Positions 44,116 to 55,440 of a DNA stretch of 64,000 bases are shown piece by piece. The stretch covers positions 5,828,001 to 5,892,000 of the forward strand of contig AP026541.1 of NCBI GenBank assembly GCA_026075535.2. The letters run 5' to 3'. The first letter of the stretch is position 1. Every line of letters begins with the position of its first letter. The stretch is from Tricholoma matsutake. Its lineage: Eukaryota; Basidiomycota; Agaricomycetes; Agaricales; Tricholomataceae. A model generated the notes under the pieces. The model saw nothing but the letters and a program-made list of their open reading frames with translations. It did no database searches and had not been told where the DNA came from. Both the position numbers and the translations under genes were made by a program.

Positions 44116-44762
44116 GGCCCCCTTTATGAGGGTTAACGGACTTGTCTGGTGCCCTACAGCCACCCCGACATACTGATCACACTAGCCAGAACCAGATGGG
44201 GGTCATACGCCCTGTGCGCACAACCTATCCTGGATCCCATGCCAGCACAGTGAACGACCCTATAGCAGGGTTGTTGTCCAAGAATTCATGGAAGCCTTCG
44301 ATGGAGTCTGGGCTTGCATGAGTCTCTTTGCGGTCTACTGATGGGCAGATGCGTAAAACATGATCTCGAGTTTGGATCTCAGGACCATGGCACCAGCATT
44401 GGTACTCCCCATCGAGGGAGAAGCGATGATGATACTCCCCTATAGGAGCATGGCCAGTAATCATGCGCGTTGCACGGGAAGTGTCAGTAGTACTGTTTCC
44501 CATGACTTTCAGCCAAGGCCCACCTTTGTGGGTCGAGGGTAGAACTGGTTTCCCCTCAACTCCTTTGAGTTGGAGGAAATGCCATCCACGATATGACGGT
44601 TCTAAGGCCAATCCTTGCAAACTGCCTTTTCAACTTGGTTTCTAAGGTAGTCAAGAGACATCCGAGAGTGTCTGCCCACAGAGATCTTGGTAGATGTAGC
44701 TACATCGTGAGCCTCCTTATGCATGTTCCATGTCAAATTTTGAGGGGACATGCCAAAATGTC
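44116..44762 (-). mobile_element. LINE fragment, C-terminal ORF2 region, minus strand
   Basis: Reverse complement matches the plus-strand LINE at about 54522-55165. It includes a clean open frame (44620-44225) for the LINE C-terminus with CWCHGPEIQTRDHVLRIC (a CXC...HX4C metal-binding motif common at the C-terminus of LINE ORF2 proteins). It lacks the RT and the 3' tail. It lies head-to-head with the main LINE (start 44766) and is cut by the Gypsy 2 LTR at its other end. Confidence 0.8.
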
Positions 44763-46614
44763 ATCGCTCCTTGACTTCTTACTGCGATGTGCACAGCCAC
44801 AAAAAAAATTCGTCAACACCATTTTCAACTTTTGCAGCTCAATCCATCAATGATCCAAGTGATCCAGTTTATACAGCATCTTACCAATGCATGTCTGATT
44901 CTTTCATACAAAAAGGGAGAAGATCGGATGCAGTGATGGACAAGGGGAGACCTTCTAGATCCGGTATGCCCAGAACTCCTGGCGACAACCCCATTGATTC
45001 TCTATGGCCCTCTGGGGGCCGTAGATCCTCACAGATAGCTCCCTCTGTGGGTCCTCATCAGACCCAAAGAGGCTCTCCAACTCCCTCCCCCTATGGGGCA
45101 GGAACGATCACACTGCGCACACAGCATTTCAGTGTGCCAGCGTTATCTCCCAGGCAGGCTACTTCATCCCCTGCACCCCCTACCACTCCTTCTACACCTG
45201 CTTCACAGTGGGCTGACAAAGTTGAGATATCGAACCCCATTCCTGCGATCCAGGACACGGAGATGGCGAGCGATGCTGAGGATGATTGGTCTGGACCAGC
45301 CACCTTCGCGCACGACCTGGGGGAATATGCACAGGGTTTCCTAACGGTCCTTAGCAGGACAGGAGCCCATAGACCAACTGCTGAACAACGGCAGGAAATC
45401 GCTGATTGGCTAGGGGCGGTACTTAGTGCTGCAACTGCTGTCAGAATTAATTGCGACTTGGGGAGTGACACCCTCTGAAGAGCCATAGACAAGGCGAGTA
45501 GGGGCGGCAAATGACCTAGGTTGGGCACCATTACCAGCAATCCTCACGACGTCCCAAGGATGGATCACTTAGAGGGATGGGATGGGCAACACCCCCCCCC
45601 CTCACAAATCTGCGAGAACTCGAGGCCCTAAGGGGGCTCGACCTCTTCCTAAACCCCCAGCAGGGGGTGTCTCTTCGTCATGGGGTAGGGGACCTCCCCC
45701 CCCCATGAACTGGTCGACCAAGCCCTCAGGCAAGGGGACCTTCGCTCAGGTCGTTCGCTTCCCTGTGGGGCGAGCACCTAACACTTCCATGGATGGCCTT
45801 GTGCGCTTAGCCAAAGCCTTCCCTGAACTTCCTACTGACAAGTTGGCTGATATTCAACAGCACATCGGCCCCTCCAGGCCAAAGGCTGCAAAGCCCTCGC
45901 CCACTGTCCATGGCCCATCTAGACGACAGGTCCTTGTTCACGTTTGCCCCCCCTTAGAGGAGGGAGCAAACCCTGCTGACTTCCTCGACCATGTCAGGAC
46001 CACTCTTGCACTGCACCACTCTAAACTTGTGGCCCAGTCCGCTACCCTACACGCTGGGAACATCTCAGTGTCTACTGACATAGTCACCTCCGAGGAGGAC
46101 CTACAGTGTTTCAAGGAGGCGGCTCACAAGGCCTTCCTCTTTGCGCTGCAAGTGGATGCGGCGTTACCTACGTCTACGTTGTACCTCAAATTGGTTGACG
46201 TTCCATATATTGCTAACGACAAGGCCATTATGCCTGACATTGTGATCACACACCTCGGGAAGTCAGGCATCTCTGACCTTACCGTGCTGCAAGTCCCCCC
46301 TCGGGTAGTACGTGATTTGAAGATGTCAGACACATGCACTGTCTACCTCAACATCGCTGACTCGGTTAGTGGTGCATGAGCAAAAGCTCTCATCGGGCAT
46401 GGCATCCAGTTTGGATGCTATGTCGCTTATGTTAGGGCAGCCAGGGCGAACCCTGGGTTGCTGTTATGCCAACGATGCTGGAAATGGGGACACCCCACCC
46501 CAGCATGCAGAGCACTGCAGTCAAAGTGTCTGATCTGCGCAGGCCCACACTGCAAGGAGCACCACCATGCTCTGGCCAGATGTTGCAATGGGAATGCAAA
46601 AGCGAACCCCCATC

Positions 46615-48826
46615 GCTCCTTAACTTGTTACAACCACCATAAACAGTGGTAAACACTCCTGCTCAATGTTGGTAGCAATGTCGAGACTGCAATTTTCGTC
46701 CGATTTTCGATCGGATTTCGCCATCACGAACGCTCTCAGCATCTCCAGGCCTGGCCTGATTTGCTAAGGGATCCGTCCATCCGATCTCTGGGGATGCCTC
46801 GGGCACTGTTTCTGACAGTGTCTGCTATCCATCTCGTTCTCCTGGGCTTCGAGGATCCTGACTAGGTGAGTGTTGTCAACGAAAGAGTAGTCTGGGTCCC
46901 TATGGGGGCTTAGAGTGGGTGTGGGATGCCTACTTCAATGCTCGCCCAAGTCGTTGCATTTGTTTAGCTGGGGGAGGTCTGGCTTAGGAGGAGAGACATT
47001 CTCGCTGGACTGCTGGTCATCTGGGAGGCTTCCAGCCTCCATGCTCTGTGAGTTTCTACTACTAGAGACATGCTACACTGACTACCCATTGGAATACACC
47101 ATCGCTAAAAGGGGCCGGGTGATGGTGCCCCCTGGCGACTAGGCCTACACCTTGGTGGCCGCTTCTCACCACCATCCCTCTACCTCCGGTGCTCACTCTT
47201 CTAGGGTGGTATGACCTGGGTTCGATCTTCTCCCACTAGGCAGCAGGATGTGCGGCTTGCTCGCCCCCTCGGAGCATTTGGAGGTTGTATTGGGTGGACC
47301 CGGAATGGAGATAAGGGACCAGCCGATATCAATTTCACACTGCATATTTTGATTCCTACCATCATCTACTAGCACTAACTCACCCTCTATGCCCAAACGG
47401 CGAACCAGAGGCCGTCCACCACACCGGGGGCTTCACGCCCCCCCCCTGATTATGGGCGACATCTTTGATGATGACGTCCAAGACTACGACACCCGGTACA
47501 AACGAGACGATCTGGAGGTAGCAGCTGCCCTAAAGGCAGTTAGAGATCTATGGGCCAGAGAAGACCTCTCTGACCCTGATGATGATGAGGAGTCTCTTGC
47601 TATGCAGGAGGCCCTCAATGACACCGAGAGCAGCCCCAAGCTGGCTTCGAGGCAAACAATGGACCATGTACTGTGGGCACAAGATGTCCATGTTGCACAT
47701 AAACAACTGACTTGCAGCTTCGAGCACGAGGACATGTATACACAGGAGCTCGGCATTGCTGAGCTCCTTTATCTGGAGGCATCCCCTGCCCCATCACTGC
47801 CTTTGCCCTCCATCCCTGAGTTGGTGGAGGATGAAGTGCCGCTATCTGTGAATGAGAGGTGGGAAATCGCAGCCACCTCTCATGCCATGCTACATCAACT
47901 GGATGCGATGACCATGTTTGTTGGTACCGTCCATGTGTCCGCCTTTCCCCCTGCAGAGAGGAATGCATGGCACCAAATGGCCTGGAATTTATTCACAGCC
48001 ACCTGGCAATTATCTGAGACAATGTCAGCGGAGCTAGCAGCTGCTGCAACACCTCTCAATCTCACGTCACTGGCAGCTTTCCAAGCTTCCTACGCGGCGA
48101 TGCAAGCTGCTCGATCAGAGCCTCAATCTGGGGAACCCTCGTCCCCAGCACGGCGCCGTTGTCCTCAAGGTCCTCGTGGACAGCAGCGCCGCAACTAGAA
48201 CAGGGGCCTATGCCTCTGTACTCACGCCCACCAAGTGACTGGTGGCCACTGTCGGGATGGTGACACTTTGTCGCTACCCTATACCTTCCCCCCGCTGCGG
48301 GGGGGATGATGTCATTGAGTGCATGCACCTTCTGGCATTTGCTTGAGGGGGGCCTTGGCCCCCTGCTTATGGTGGTTCTGGTGAATAACCAGGTGAACAA
48401 CCAGCTGCCACATCACTGTTACTCATGCATGACATGGTAATGGTCCACCTCATTCATCTGGGGTGGTCAACCCTTGTTGGCTGGAAATACGCAGATGGTT
48501 ATTCCTCCCGCAAGGGGGGATTTATGGTGAATTAACACTGCTGCGCCTGGTCTGGCTTTGGTCAGACATGTGGCTGGGGGACCATTTTGCTCCAGTGGAC
48601 AATCTAATGGCTAGCCTCGGGAGGGGGGGCTCTCCCTCCAGATTATTGCCTTTCCTGGCTGAGAGGCCAACGTTTGTGGCACTGCCCGCCTAAAGTGGCT
48701 AAAACGGGGACCTGAGTGGGAGATGGGTGAGGGGAACGTGTAGATAGAGTAGTACCCAAGTTTGTACCCTGCTCCGTGGACTGCATTTGAGCCCCACGTT
48801 ATAAATTCTGATCCAAAAAAAAAAAA
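46615..48826 (+). mobile_element. Non-LTR-like element copy 2, inside LINE ORF1
   Basis: Starts GCTCCTTAACTTG, ends ATAAATTCTGATCC plus a 12-nt A-tail. A short direct repeat AACCCCCA (46605-46612 and 48825-48832) flanks it. The LINE ORF1 zinc-knuckle region reads across the insertion site. Compared with copies 1 and 3 it is a diverged subfamily, shared with copy 4. Confidence 0.85.
47389..48198 (+). CDS. Element ORF, copy 2
   Basis: 269 aa, open. Same layout as in copy 1: basic start MPKRRTRGRPPHRG, acidic run (DPDDDEESLAMQEAL), QELGIAELLYLEASPAP, IPELVEDEVPLSVNER, helical part (AMLHQLDAMTMFVGTV, AWHQMAWNLFTATWQ), Ala-rich helix and basic tail (PARRRCPQGPRGQQRRN). Many substitutions relative to copy 1 but no stop or frameshift. 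Confidence 0.8.
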   Translation: MPKRRTRGRPPHRGLHAPPLIMGDIFDDDVQDYDTRYKRDDLEVAAALKAVRDLWAREDLSDPDDDEESLAMQEALNDTESSPKLASRQTMDHVLWAQDVHVAHKQLTCSFEHEDMYTQELGIAELLYLEASPAPSLPLPSIPELVEDEVPLSVNERWEIAATSHAMLHQLDAMTMFVGTVHVSAFPPAERNAWHQMAWNLFTATWQLSETMSAELAAAATPLNLTSLAAFQASYAAMQAARSEPQSGEPSSPARRRCPQGPRGQQRRN

Positions 48827-51244
48827 CCCCCAGTCCCAGCCACCCCAGAGGGGGTTGCCTGTCCTCACCCAGCTAGATGTCTAAACTGCTGGAAGAACCA
48901 CGCATCCGACAATCGTCGGTGCAATTTCTGGTGACATTGCTTTGATCGGGACTGGATCAAAGCTCGCTATGACAAGGTGAGTGTGAGACATAACTCTTGC
49001 TCCCCCCCTACTTACCATCCCGCAGGACGCGGTGGCCGAATGTAAATGAGGGACAGACTTAGATCTACCCCACAATTACGCATATTTAGTCAAAATGTAA
49101 ACAGAAATTGGGGTTACATGGACTCGCTACTGGCAGACTTCGTAGATGATTATGATTTGCTATTCATTCAAGAGCCTCCTTGGAGACTAGTAAGACACGC
49201 CCCCTCTGCCCATAATAAGGAAGGGGAAGAAGTTATTGGCGCACTGATGAGCCCCAATTGGGGGACTTTGGTGCGACCATCAGGGATCGACACCCCTCCG
49301 TGCGTCACTGTTTATTTTGCGAATAGCATCGCTAATCTCAGACCAGGTCTCCGCTGAGATCTGATCGATGATCATGACATCCTTCTCTTTTCCTTGGGAA
49401 TAGGGGAAGATGTCATGCTACTCGCTAACGTCTATTCGGACAGCCAACACTCGGCCATCACTATCTTGTACGAAAGTGTCATGATGATCCCATGACTACA
49501 CTTCATGTGTGGCGATTTCAATGTGAGGCACGCCTCCTGGGACCCCCAGGGGCCTGAACACTCCATCCATGCTGACCACTTAGTGGAAACGGCAATGGCA
49601 CTAGGCCTAATGAGGGCCCTCCCCACTGTGGAGGGACCCACCCACTTTCCCCCACAACAGGGCTTTCACCCCACGGTGATCGACCTAATGTTTATACCCA
49701 CGGATCTAAGATTTGTGTTGTATTGCGATATTGTCCCAGAAGCCAGGGGCACATCTGACCACGCTCCTCTGACACTGACACTACCTGGCCTGGGATCCCT
49801 GGTCCCGGTCACCAAGTGGTCGATCAAAAAAGGATCCCAGGAGGAAGCATCGTATCTCGATGCTGTCTCCTCCACTTTAAATCCATGGCTTCAGTGGCAC
49901 AGAAATACTTCAGCAGAGATCGATGATGTTGTTTTGGCAATATCAATGATTTTAAACAAGGCGTGGGATAACCATGCCAAGGAATCCCGCCTAGGCAAGT
50001 CATCCAAAGGATGGTGGACTGACGAATGCAAAGGTGCACTAGACGCTTACAGAGCCACTCGAGATGAGGGGGACTGGAAGTTGTACCACAAAGTCATGCG
50101 ACACGCAAAACGCGACTTCTTCGATGATCATATCCAAGAAGTGGCTACCATGAACAGACGATCCTGGGACCTTATGTCCTGGACTCGTCAAAGAAACCTA
50201 CCATCATTCGAGGCAATCTCCTTTCGGGGAGAACCTTGCAACGATCTTGATTCATTATGGGCTGCCCTTGATGGCTCATACAATGCTGCTTCGGACCAAG
50301 TAGTCGATCTGAACATCTTAAACAATCTGGATCCGGTGCCTGAAAGGGCCTGGGTCCTGTTCTCCATTATGGAAATGAAAGAAGCACTTTGTGCATGCTC
50401 CTCCTGTTCCGCTCCAGGCCCCGATCATGTTACATGGGTGCACCTTAAACACTGGTGTAGCAACCCTGAGGTGGCAGGTCTCATCACCCACATCGCTGAG
50501 GCGTGCATCACTGCTGGCCACTGGCCAGCACATTTCAAGGAATCCCTGTCAGTCATTATCCCGAAACCAGGAAAACCTAACTACTCTACTCCAAAGTCAT
50601 TCAGGCCCATTGTGCTACTGAACACTCTGGGAAAATTGGTTGAAAAGATGCTGGCTAGGCGGCTTCAGTTTGACGGTGTGGCTCACGAGGCCTTCAAGCA
50701 AAACCAGTTCGGAGGAGTCGCCCAGCGTTCCACAGAGGATGCAGGTATTTACCTTACCCATCTCGTCAGGGCAGGATGGGCTCAGGGTCTCAAAACTAGC
50801 GTTGTCGCATTTGACATCGCCCAGTTCTTCCCCTCCCTAAACCATCAGGTCTTACTGGAGATAATCTCTCGGTCGGGATTCCCTGCGCAAGTGGTGAATT
50901 TCTTCCATTCATACCTCGTCGGTCGCAAAATGACCTACAAATGGAACACCCATTATAAAGCTCTTCAGGAGAAGCGAAGTCGGCAGAGATGTCAATCTCA
51001 TGTCTTACGTGGACGATGGTACCCTCATCGCCTGCTCTGCACAATTGGAGGACAATCTCCCCCTTCTTAAGAAAGCGTATGGCTGGATCTTCCAGGCATT
51101 CACATCCCTCGGACTTGTCCTGGAACATGACAAATCGGAGATATTCCACTTCTCTAGGTCGAGGAGCTTCACTCCTCTACCAATAGACCTAGGGTTTGCC
51201 CCATATACGGGCAACTCACCTCTCAAACCCAAGACTACCTCGCT

Positions 51245-53462
51245 GCTCCTTGACTTGTTACAACCACCATAAATAGTGGTAAACACCTCTGCTCAACGTT
51301 GCATGCGACGTCGACACTTCAATTCTTGTCTGATTTTCGATCGGATTTCACCATCACGAACGCTCTCGGCGTCTCCAGGCGTGCCCTGATTTGCTAAGAG
51401 ATCCGTCCATCCGATCCCCGGGGATGCCCCGGTCATTGTTTTTGACAATGGCTGCTATCTGTCTCGTTCTCCTGGGCTTCGAGGATCCTGACTAGGTGAG
51501 TGTTGTTTATGAAAGAGTAGTCTGGGTCCCTCTGGGGGCTTAGAGTGGGTGTGGGATGCCTGCTTCAACACTTGCCCAAGTCGACACACTCGTTTAGTTG
51601 GGGGAGGTCTGGCTTAGGGAGAAGGGACGTTATCACTGGATTGCTGGTTGTCTGGGAGGCTTCCAGCCTCCATGCTCTGTGAGTTTCTATTACTAGAGAC
51701 ATGCTACACTGACTACCTGTTGGAATACACCATCGTTAAAAGGGGCCGGGCGATGGTGCCCCCTGGCGGCTAGGTCGACGCCCTGGTGGCTGCCACTCTC
51801 CGCCAACTCTCTACCTCCGGTGCTCACTCTTCTAGGGTGTTATGACCCGGGTTCAATATTCTCCCACTAGGCAGCAGGATGTGCGGCTTGCTCGCCCCCT
51901 CGGAGCATTCGGAGGCTGGATCGGGTGGACCCAGAATGTAGATAAGGGACCAGCCATTATCGATTCCACGCTGCGTATTTTGATTTTTACCATCATCTAC
52001 TAGCACTAACACACATACTCTCAATGCCCAAACGGCGAACCAGAGGCCAACAACCACTACATCGGGGTCTATGCGACCCTGTTTTGATCACGGGCGACAT
52101 CTTTGATGATGGCGTCCAAGACTACGACACCCGGTTCGGGCAAGACGAATCGGAGGTAGCAGCTGCTTTCAGGGCAGCTAGAGATCTATGGGCCGGGGAA
52201 GACCTCTCCGACCCTAATGATGATGACGACGACGACTCTCTTGCTATGCAAGAGGCTCTCCTTTTTGCCGAGGGGGGGCCTAGGCTCTCCTCGAGGAAAA
52301 CGATCGATCGTGTACGATGGGCACTTGGTGTCGACGTCGAACACAAGCGCTGGGCTCGTAGCCTCCCAAAGGAGGATATATACTCACAGGAGCTTGGCAT
52401 CGCTGAGCTCCTTTATCCGGAGGCATCCCCTGCCCCGCTACCGCCTTGGCCCCCCATCCCCGAGCTGGTGGAGGACGAAGTGCCGTTATCTAGGGATCAG
52501 AGGTTGGAAATCGAAGCCACCTCTGATGCCATGCTACATCTACTGGACATGATGACCTCTTTTGTAGGTACCATCCGAGTGTCCGCAGTTCCTCTCAACG
52601 ACAGGAACTCTTGGCGTCAGATGGCGTGGGAGCTCTTCACCACCACCTGGCGATTTTCAGGGAGCATGATGGAGTCGCTTCGTGCGGCATGAGCTCCCCT
52701 CGACCTTACGTCTCCGGCAGCCTTCCAGGCTTCCTATGCGGCGATGCAGGCAGCTCAGTCTGCTCCACCAGCAGCAGAGCCTCCAACCGAGGAACCCTTG
52801 TCCCCGGAACAGCGTCGACGTCCTCGTGGCCCCCGCCAACGACCACGCCGAGCTTGAAGAAGGGGACCCCCCCTTCTCTTCACCGCCCACCAGGGCTGTT
52901 GTCGGGATGGTGACAATATGTCACCGAGTGCATGCTCAGTGTAGCATTTGCTCGTGGGGGGGGCCTCGACCCCCTACCTACAGTAGCTCCGGTGAATAAC
53001 CAGCTACGGCAGTTCCGGTGAATAACCAGCTGCCTCGTCACTGTCACTTGTGCGTGGACACAGTGATGGTCCACCTCACTCACCTGGGGTGGTCAATCCT
53101 CGTTGTCTGGTGAAAGACGGTTACTCTTCCCGCAAGGGAGGACTTACGGTGAATTGACACTGCTTGCGCCTGATCTGACTTCGGTTGGATATGTGGCCGG
53201 GGGGACCGAGATAGCACCAGACGGCAAACTAACGGCTAGCCTTTGTGGGGGGGGCCCCTCCCCTACAGATTATTGCCTTTCCTGTCTGAGAGGACAACGC
53301 TGGTACGCCCGCCGTAACGTGGCTTCTGCAAGGGACCTGGTATGGGATGTGGACATAGGGAATGCGTAGTCTTAGTAGTACCTTGTTTGTATCTTGACCC
53401 ACGGACTGCGATCGAGCCCCGCGTTATAAATTGTTGACCCCAAAAAAAAAAAAAAAAAAAAA
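51245..53462 (+). mobile_element. Non-LTR-like element copy 3, inside LINE RT
   Basis: Starts GCTCCTTGACTTGTTAC, ends GCGTTATAAATTGTTGACCCC plus ~22 A. Target duplication AAACCCAAGACTACCT at 51225-51240 and 53462-53477. The LINE RT thumb (NSPLKPKTT then WRYLGFFFD) reads across the site. Nearly identical to copy 1, so these are the most recent pair. Confidence 0.92.
52024..52857 (+). pseudogene. Element ORF, copy 3, one stop codon
   Basis: 277 codons before the natural stop, with an in-frame TGA at 52690-52692 where copy 1 has TCA (Ser). Otherwise as copy 1, down to the same acidic run, with one extra codon in the N-terminal region. The change is a transversion, unlike the CGA-to-TGA changes seen in the LINE. 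Confidence 0.8.
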
Positions 53463-55440
53463 AACCCAAGACTACCTGGAGGTACCTTGGTTTCTTCTTT
53501 GATCCCAAGCTCTCCTTCAAGGAGCACACGTGATTCTACTCCACTAAAGCCCTCACCATGGCAAGGGCGATGGGAATGCTCAGTAATTCTGTGAGAGCGC
53601 TTAACCCCATGCAGAAATGCCTTCTATACCGTTCATGCGTCGTACCCATTATGACGTATGGACTGAGACTATGGCACTTCAAAGGCGCACATGTCAAAGG
53701 TGTCATCAAAGCACTGGCCCAGGTGCAATCCATCGCTGCACACTGGATCCTCGGTGCCTTCCGTACCACCCCCATCGGTGGACTGGAAAGTATCGCAGGA
53801 CTGTTGCCCATGCAACTGTTACTGCGCAGATTAGTCGACAGAGGGGTATTCAGAACCCCCCTGCTGGCCCTATCTCACCCCCTGAGAGCTATCTTAGGAG
53901 CGAAACACGTTGGCACGACCCACCCTCATGACTTAGGTCTCTGGGGAGGTGATGTGCTCAACACACTTACACTACAAGGCCTGTCTGTCGCTTCTGCGAC
54001 AGCACTGGCCCTTGTACCGGATGATGAATTCGACCCCTTTGGGGAAGAAACACGCCTGGAAACAGAGTGAAGGACCTGTTCCCCACTCGCTTCACCACTC
54101 ATCGCCTCACCTCCAAGGAGGACAAGGCGAGGAAGTCTTACAGGAGTGACCTCGACAAAGCCTGGGCCTCTGCCCAGGTAGAGGAAGACACTCTCGTTGT
54201 TGCAGTGGATGCATCTGTGCCCACCGATGCTAAATTCCAAGCTGTCGCTTGTGCTCTCGTCTTCGGACAAGGGGACCAAGTAGATCACATCGTCTCGGCT
54301 TCAGGGAGGAGAACCCCCCCGGAAGTCAAACTCTTTGCTCTCCAACTGGGCGTCTCTGCTGCATGCAGCAGAGGGTGCAAAAAGCTGGTTATTTTCTCAG
54401 ATTCTACTGTGGGCATTGAGTCCCTTGTGGATCCAACACCACACTCTGGGGAAATATTTGCCCTGGACGCCTGTCGCTCACTTCGTCCCTGGTTAGCCAG
54501 AGGCGAAGAAAGAAACGTTACATTCTGGCACGTCCCCTCAAAATTCGAGTGGAACATACACAAGATGGCTCATGATGTGGCTACATCTACCAAGATCTCT
54601 GTGGGCAGACACCCCCGGACATCTCTAGACTACCTTAGAAACCAAGTCAAAAAGTCAGTTTGTAAGGATTGGCACACACGGTTCGCTGAACCGTTGTATC
54701 ATGGATGGCATTTCCTCCAACTCAAAGGAGTCAGAGGGAAACCAGCTCTACCCTCGACTCACAAAGGTGGGTGGGCCTTGGCTGAAAGTCATGGAAAACA
54801 GCACTACTGACACCTCCCATGCAACTCGCATGATCACTGGCCATGCTCCCATAGGGGAGTATCATCATTGTTTCTCCCTTGACGGGGAGTACCAATGCTG
54901 GTGTCGAGGTCCCGAGATCCAAACTCGAGATCACGTTTTACATGTCTGCCCATCAGTAGACCGCAAAGAAACTCGTGCTAGCCCAGACACTGTCGAAGGC
55001 TTCCACAAATTATTGGAACCCTGCAATAGGGTCGTTCACCCCACTAGCATGGGATCCAGGATAGGTCATGTGCACAGGGTGTATGACCCTCGTCTGGTTC
55101 TGGCTAGTGTGATCGGTATGTCGGGGTGGCTGTAGTGCACCAGATGAGTCCATTAACCCTCATAAAGGGGGCCCACCCGTGTTCAGGAGCATCTGTCAGG
55201 GAGGGGGGACACAACACCAGATACTGGTTTGGGGAGGCGCCTGAGCACTTTCAGATTCACTGTCGGCTGCGCGTTACGACGATGCTGTCAACTACGCCTT
55301 CCTTTCCGAGCTGAGAGGCTCACATCGGGGCGGCAATTTCCCCTAAATCTTGCATACATACCTGTGGAGTCTCGAGGGATGTGTCGTCAAGTCTGAGTTG
55401 TCGGTATGCTACCACTGGCAAATCCATTTACTCGATAAAC

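Larger units (their letters stand above)
44891..49045 (+). pseudogene. LINE ORF1 (Gag-like), split by element copy 2
   Basis: The N-terminal part (44891-45478) is Ser/Pro-rich, with a helical end (FLTVLSRTGAHRPTAEQRQE). After a TGA and a frame change the main part (45582-46379) follows, with TFAQVVRFPVG and VLVHVCPPLEEGANPADFLD. Past another TGA come zinc knuckles: CQRCWKWGHPTPAC and CLICAGPHCKEHHHALARC, then (after the insertion, from 48827) CPHPARCLNCWKNHAS. The last codons, GRM-TAA, abut the ORF2 ATG. The three TGA codons (45476, 46377, 48935) all fit CGA-to-TGA changes. ORF1 proteins of this type coat LINE RNA. Confidence 0.8.
49046..55135 (+). pseudogene. LINE ORF2: AP endonuclease, reverse transcriptase, RNase H
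   Basis: The endonuclease comes first (SQNVNRNWGYMDSLLADF, IQEPPW, CGDFNVRHASWDP, IDLMFIPTDL, GTSDHAPLTL; 49046-49800), then RT with ESLSVIIPKPGKPNYSTPKS, FRPIVLLNTLGKLVEKML and FDIAQFFPSLNHQ (motif A, near 50810). Motif C (MSYVDDGTLIACS) is at about 51000. Between motifs A and C about 40 residues are gone, including motif B, with a frameshift. The thumb continues past copy 3 (WRYLGFFFDPKLSFKEHT, from 53470). RNase H (54067-54700) shows AVDAS, EVKLFALQLG and FSDSTVGIESL with the three acidic residues. The C-terminus has CWCRGPEIQTRDHVLHVC. In-frame TGAs occur at 49356, 49495, 53532 and 54068, plus a frameshift near 54770. Dead. Confidence 0.88.

Noticed and set aside
51843..51863. GGGTTCAAT/GGGTTCGATC in the small element's leader looks like a Pol III B box.
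   Set aside because: The two bases that should be CC after the spacer are TT in all copies, no A box lies at a suitable distance, and the site is about 600 nt from the 5' end, unlike SINE promoters.
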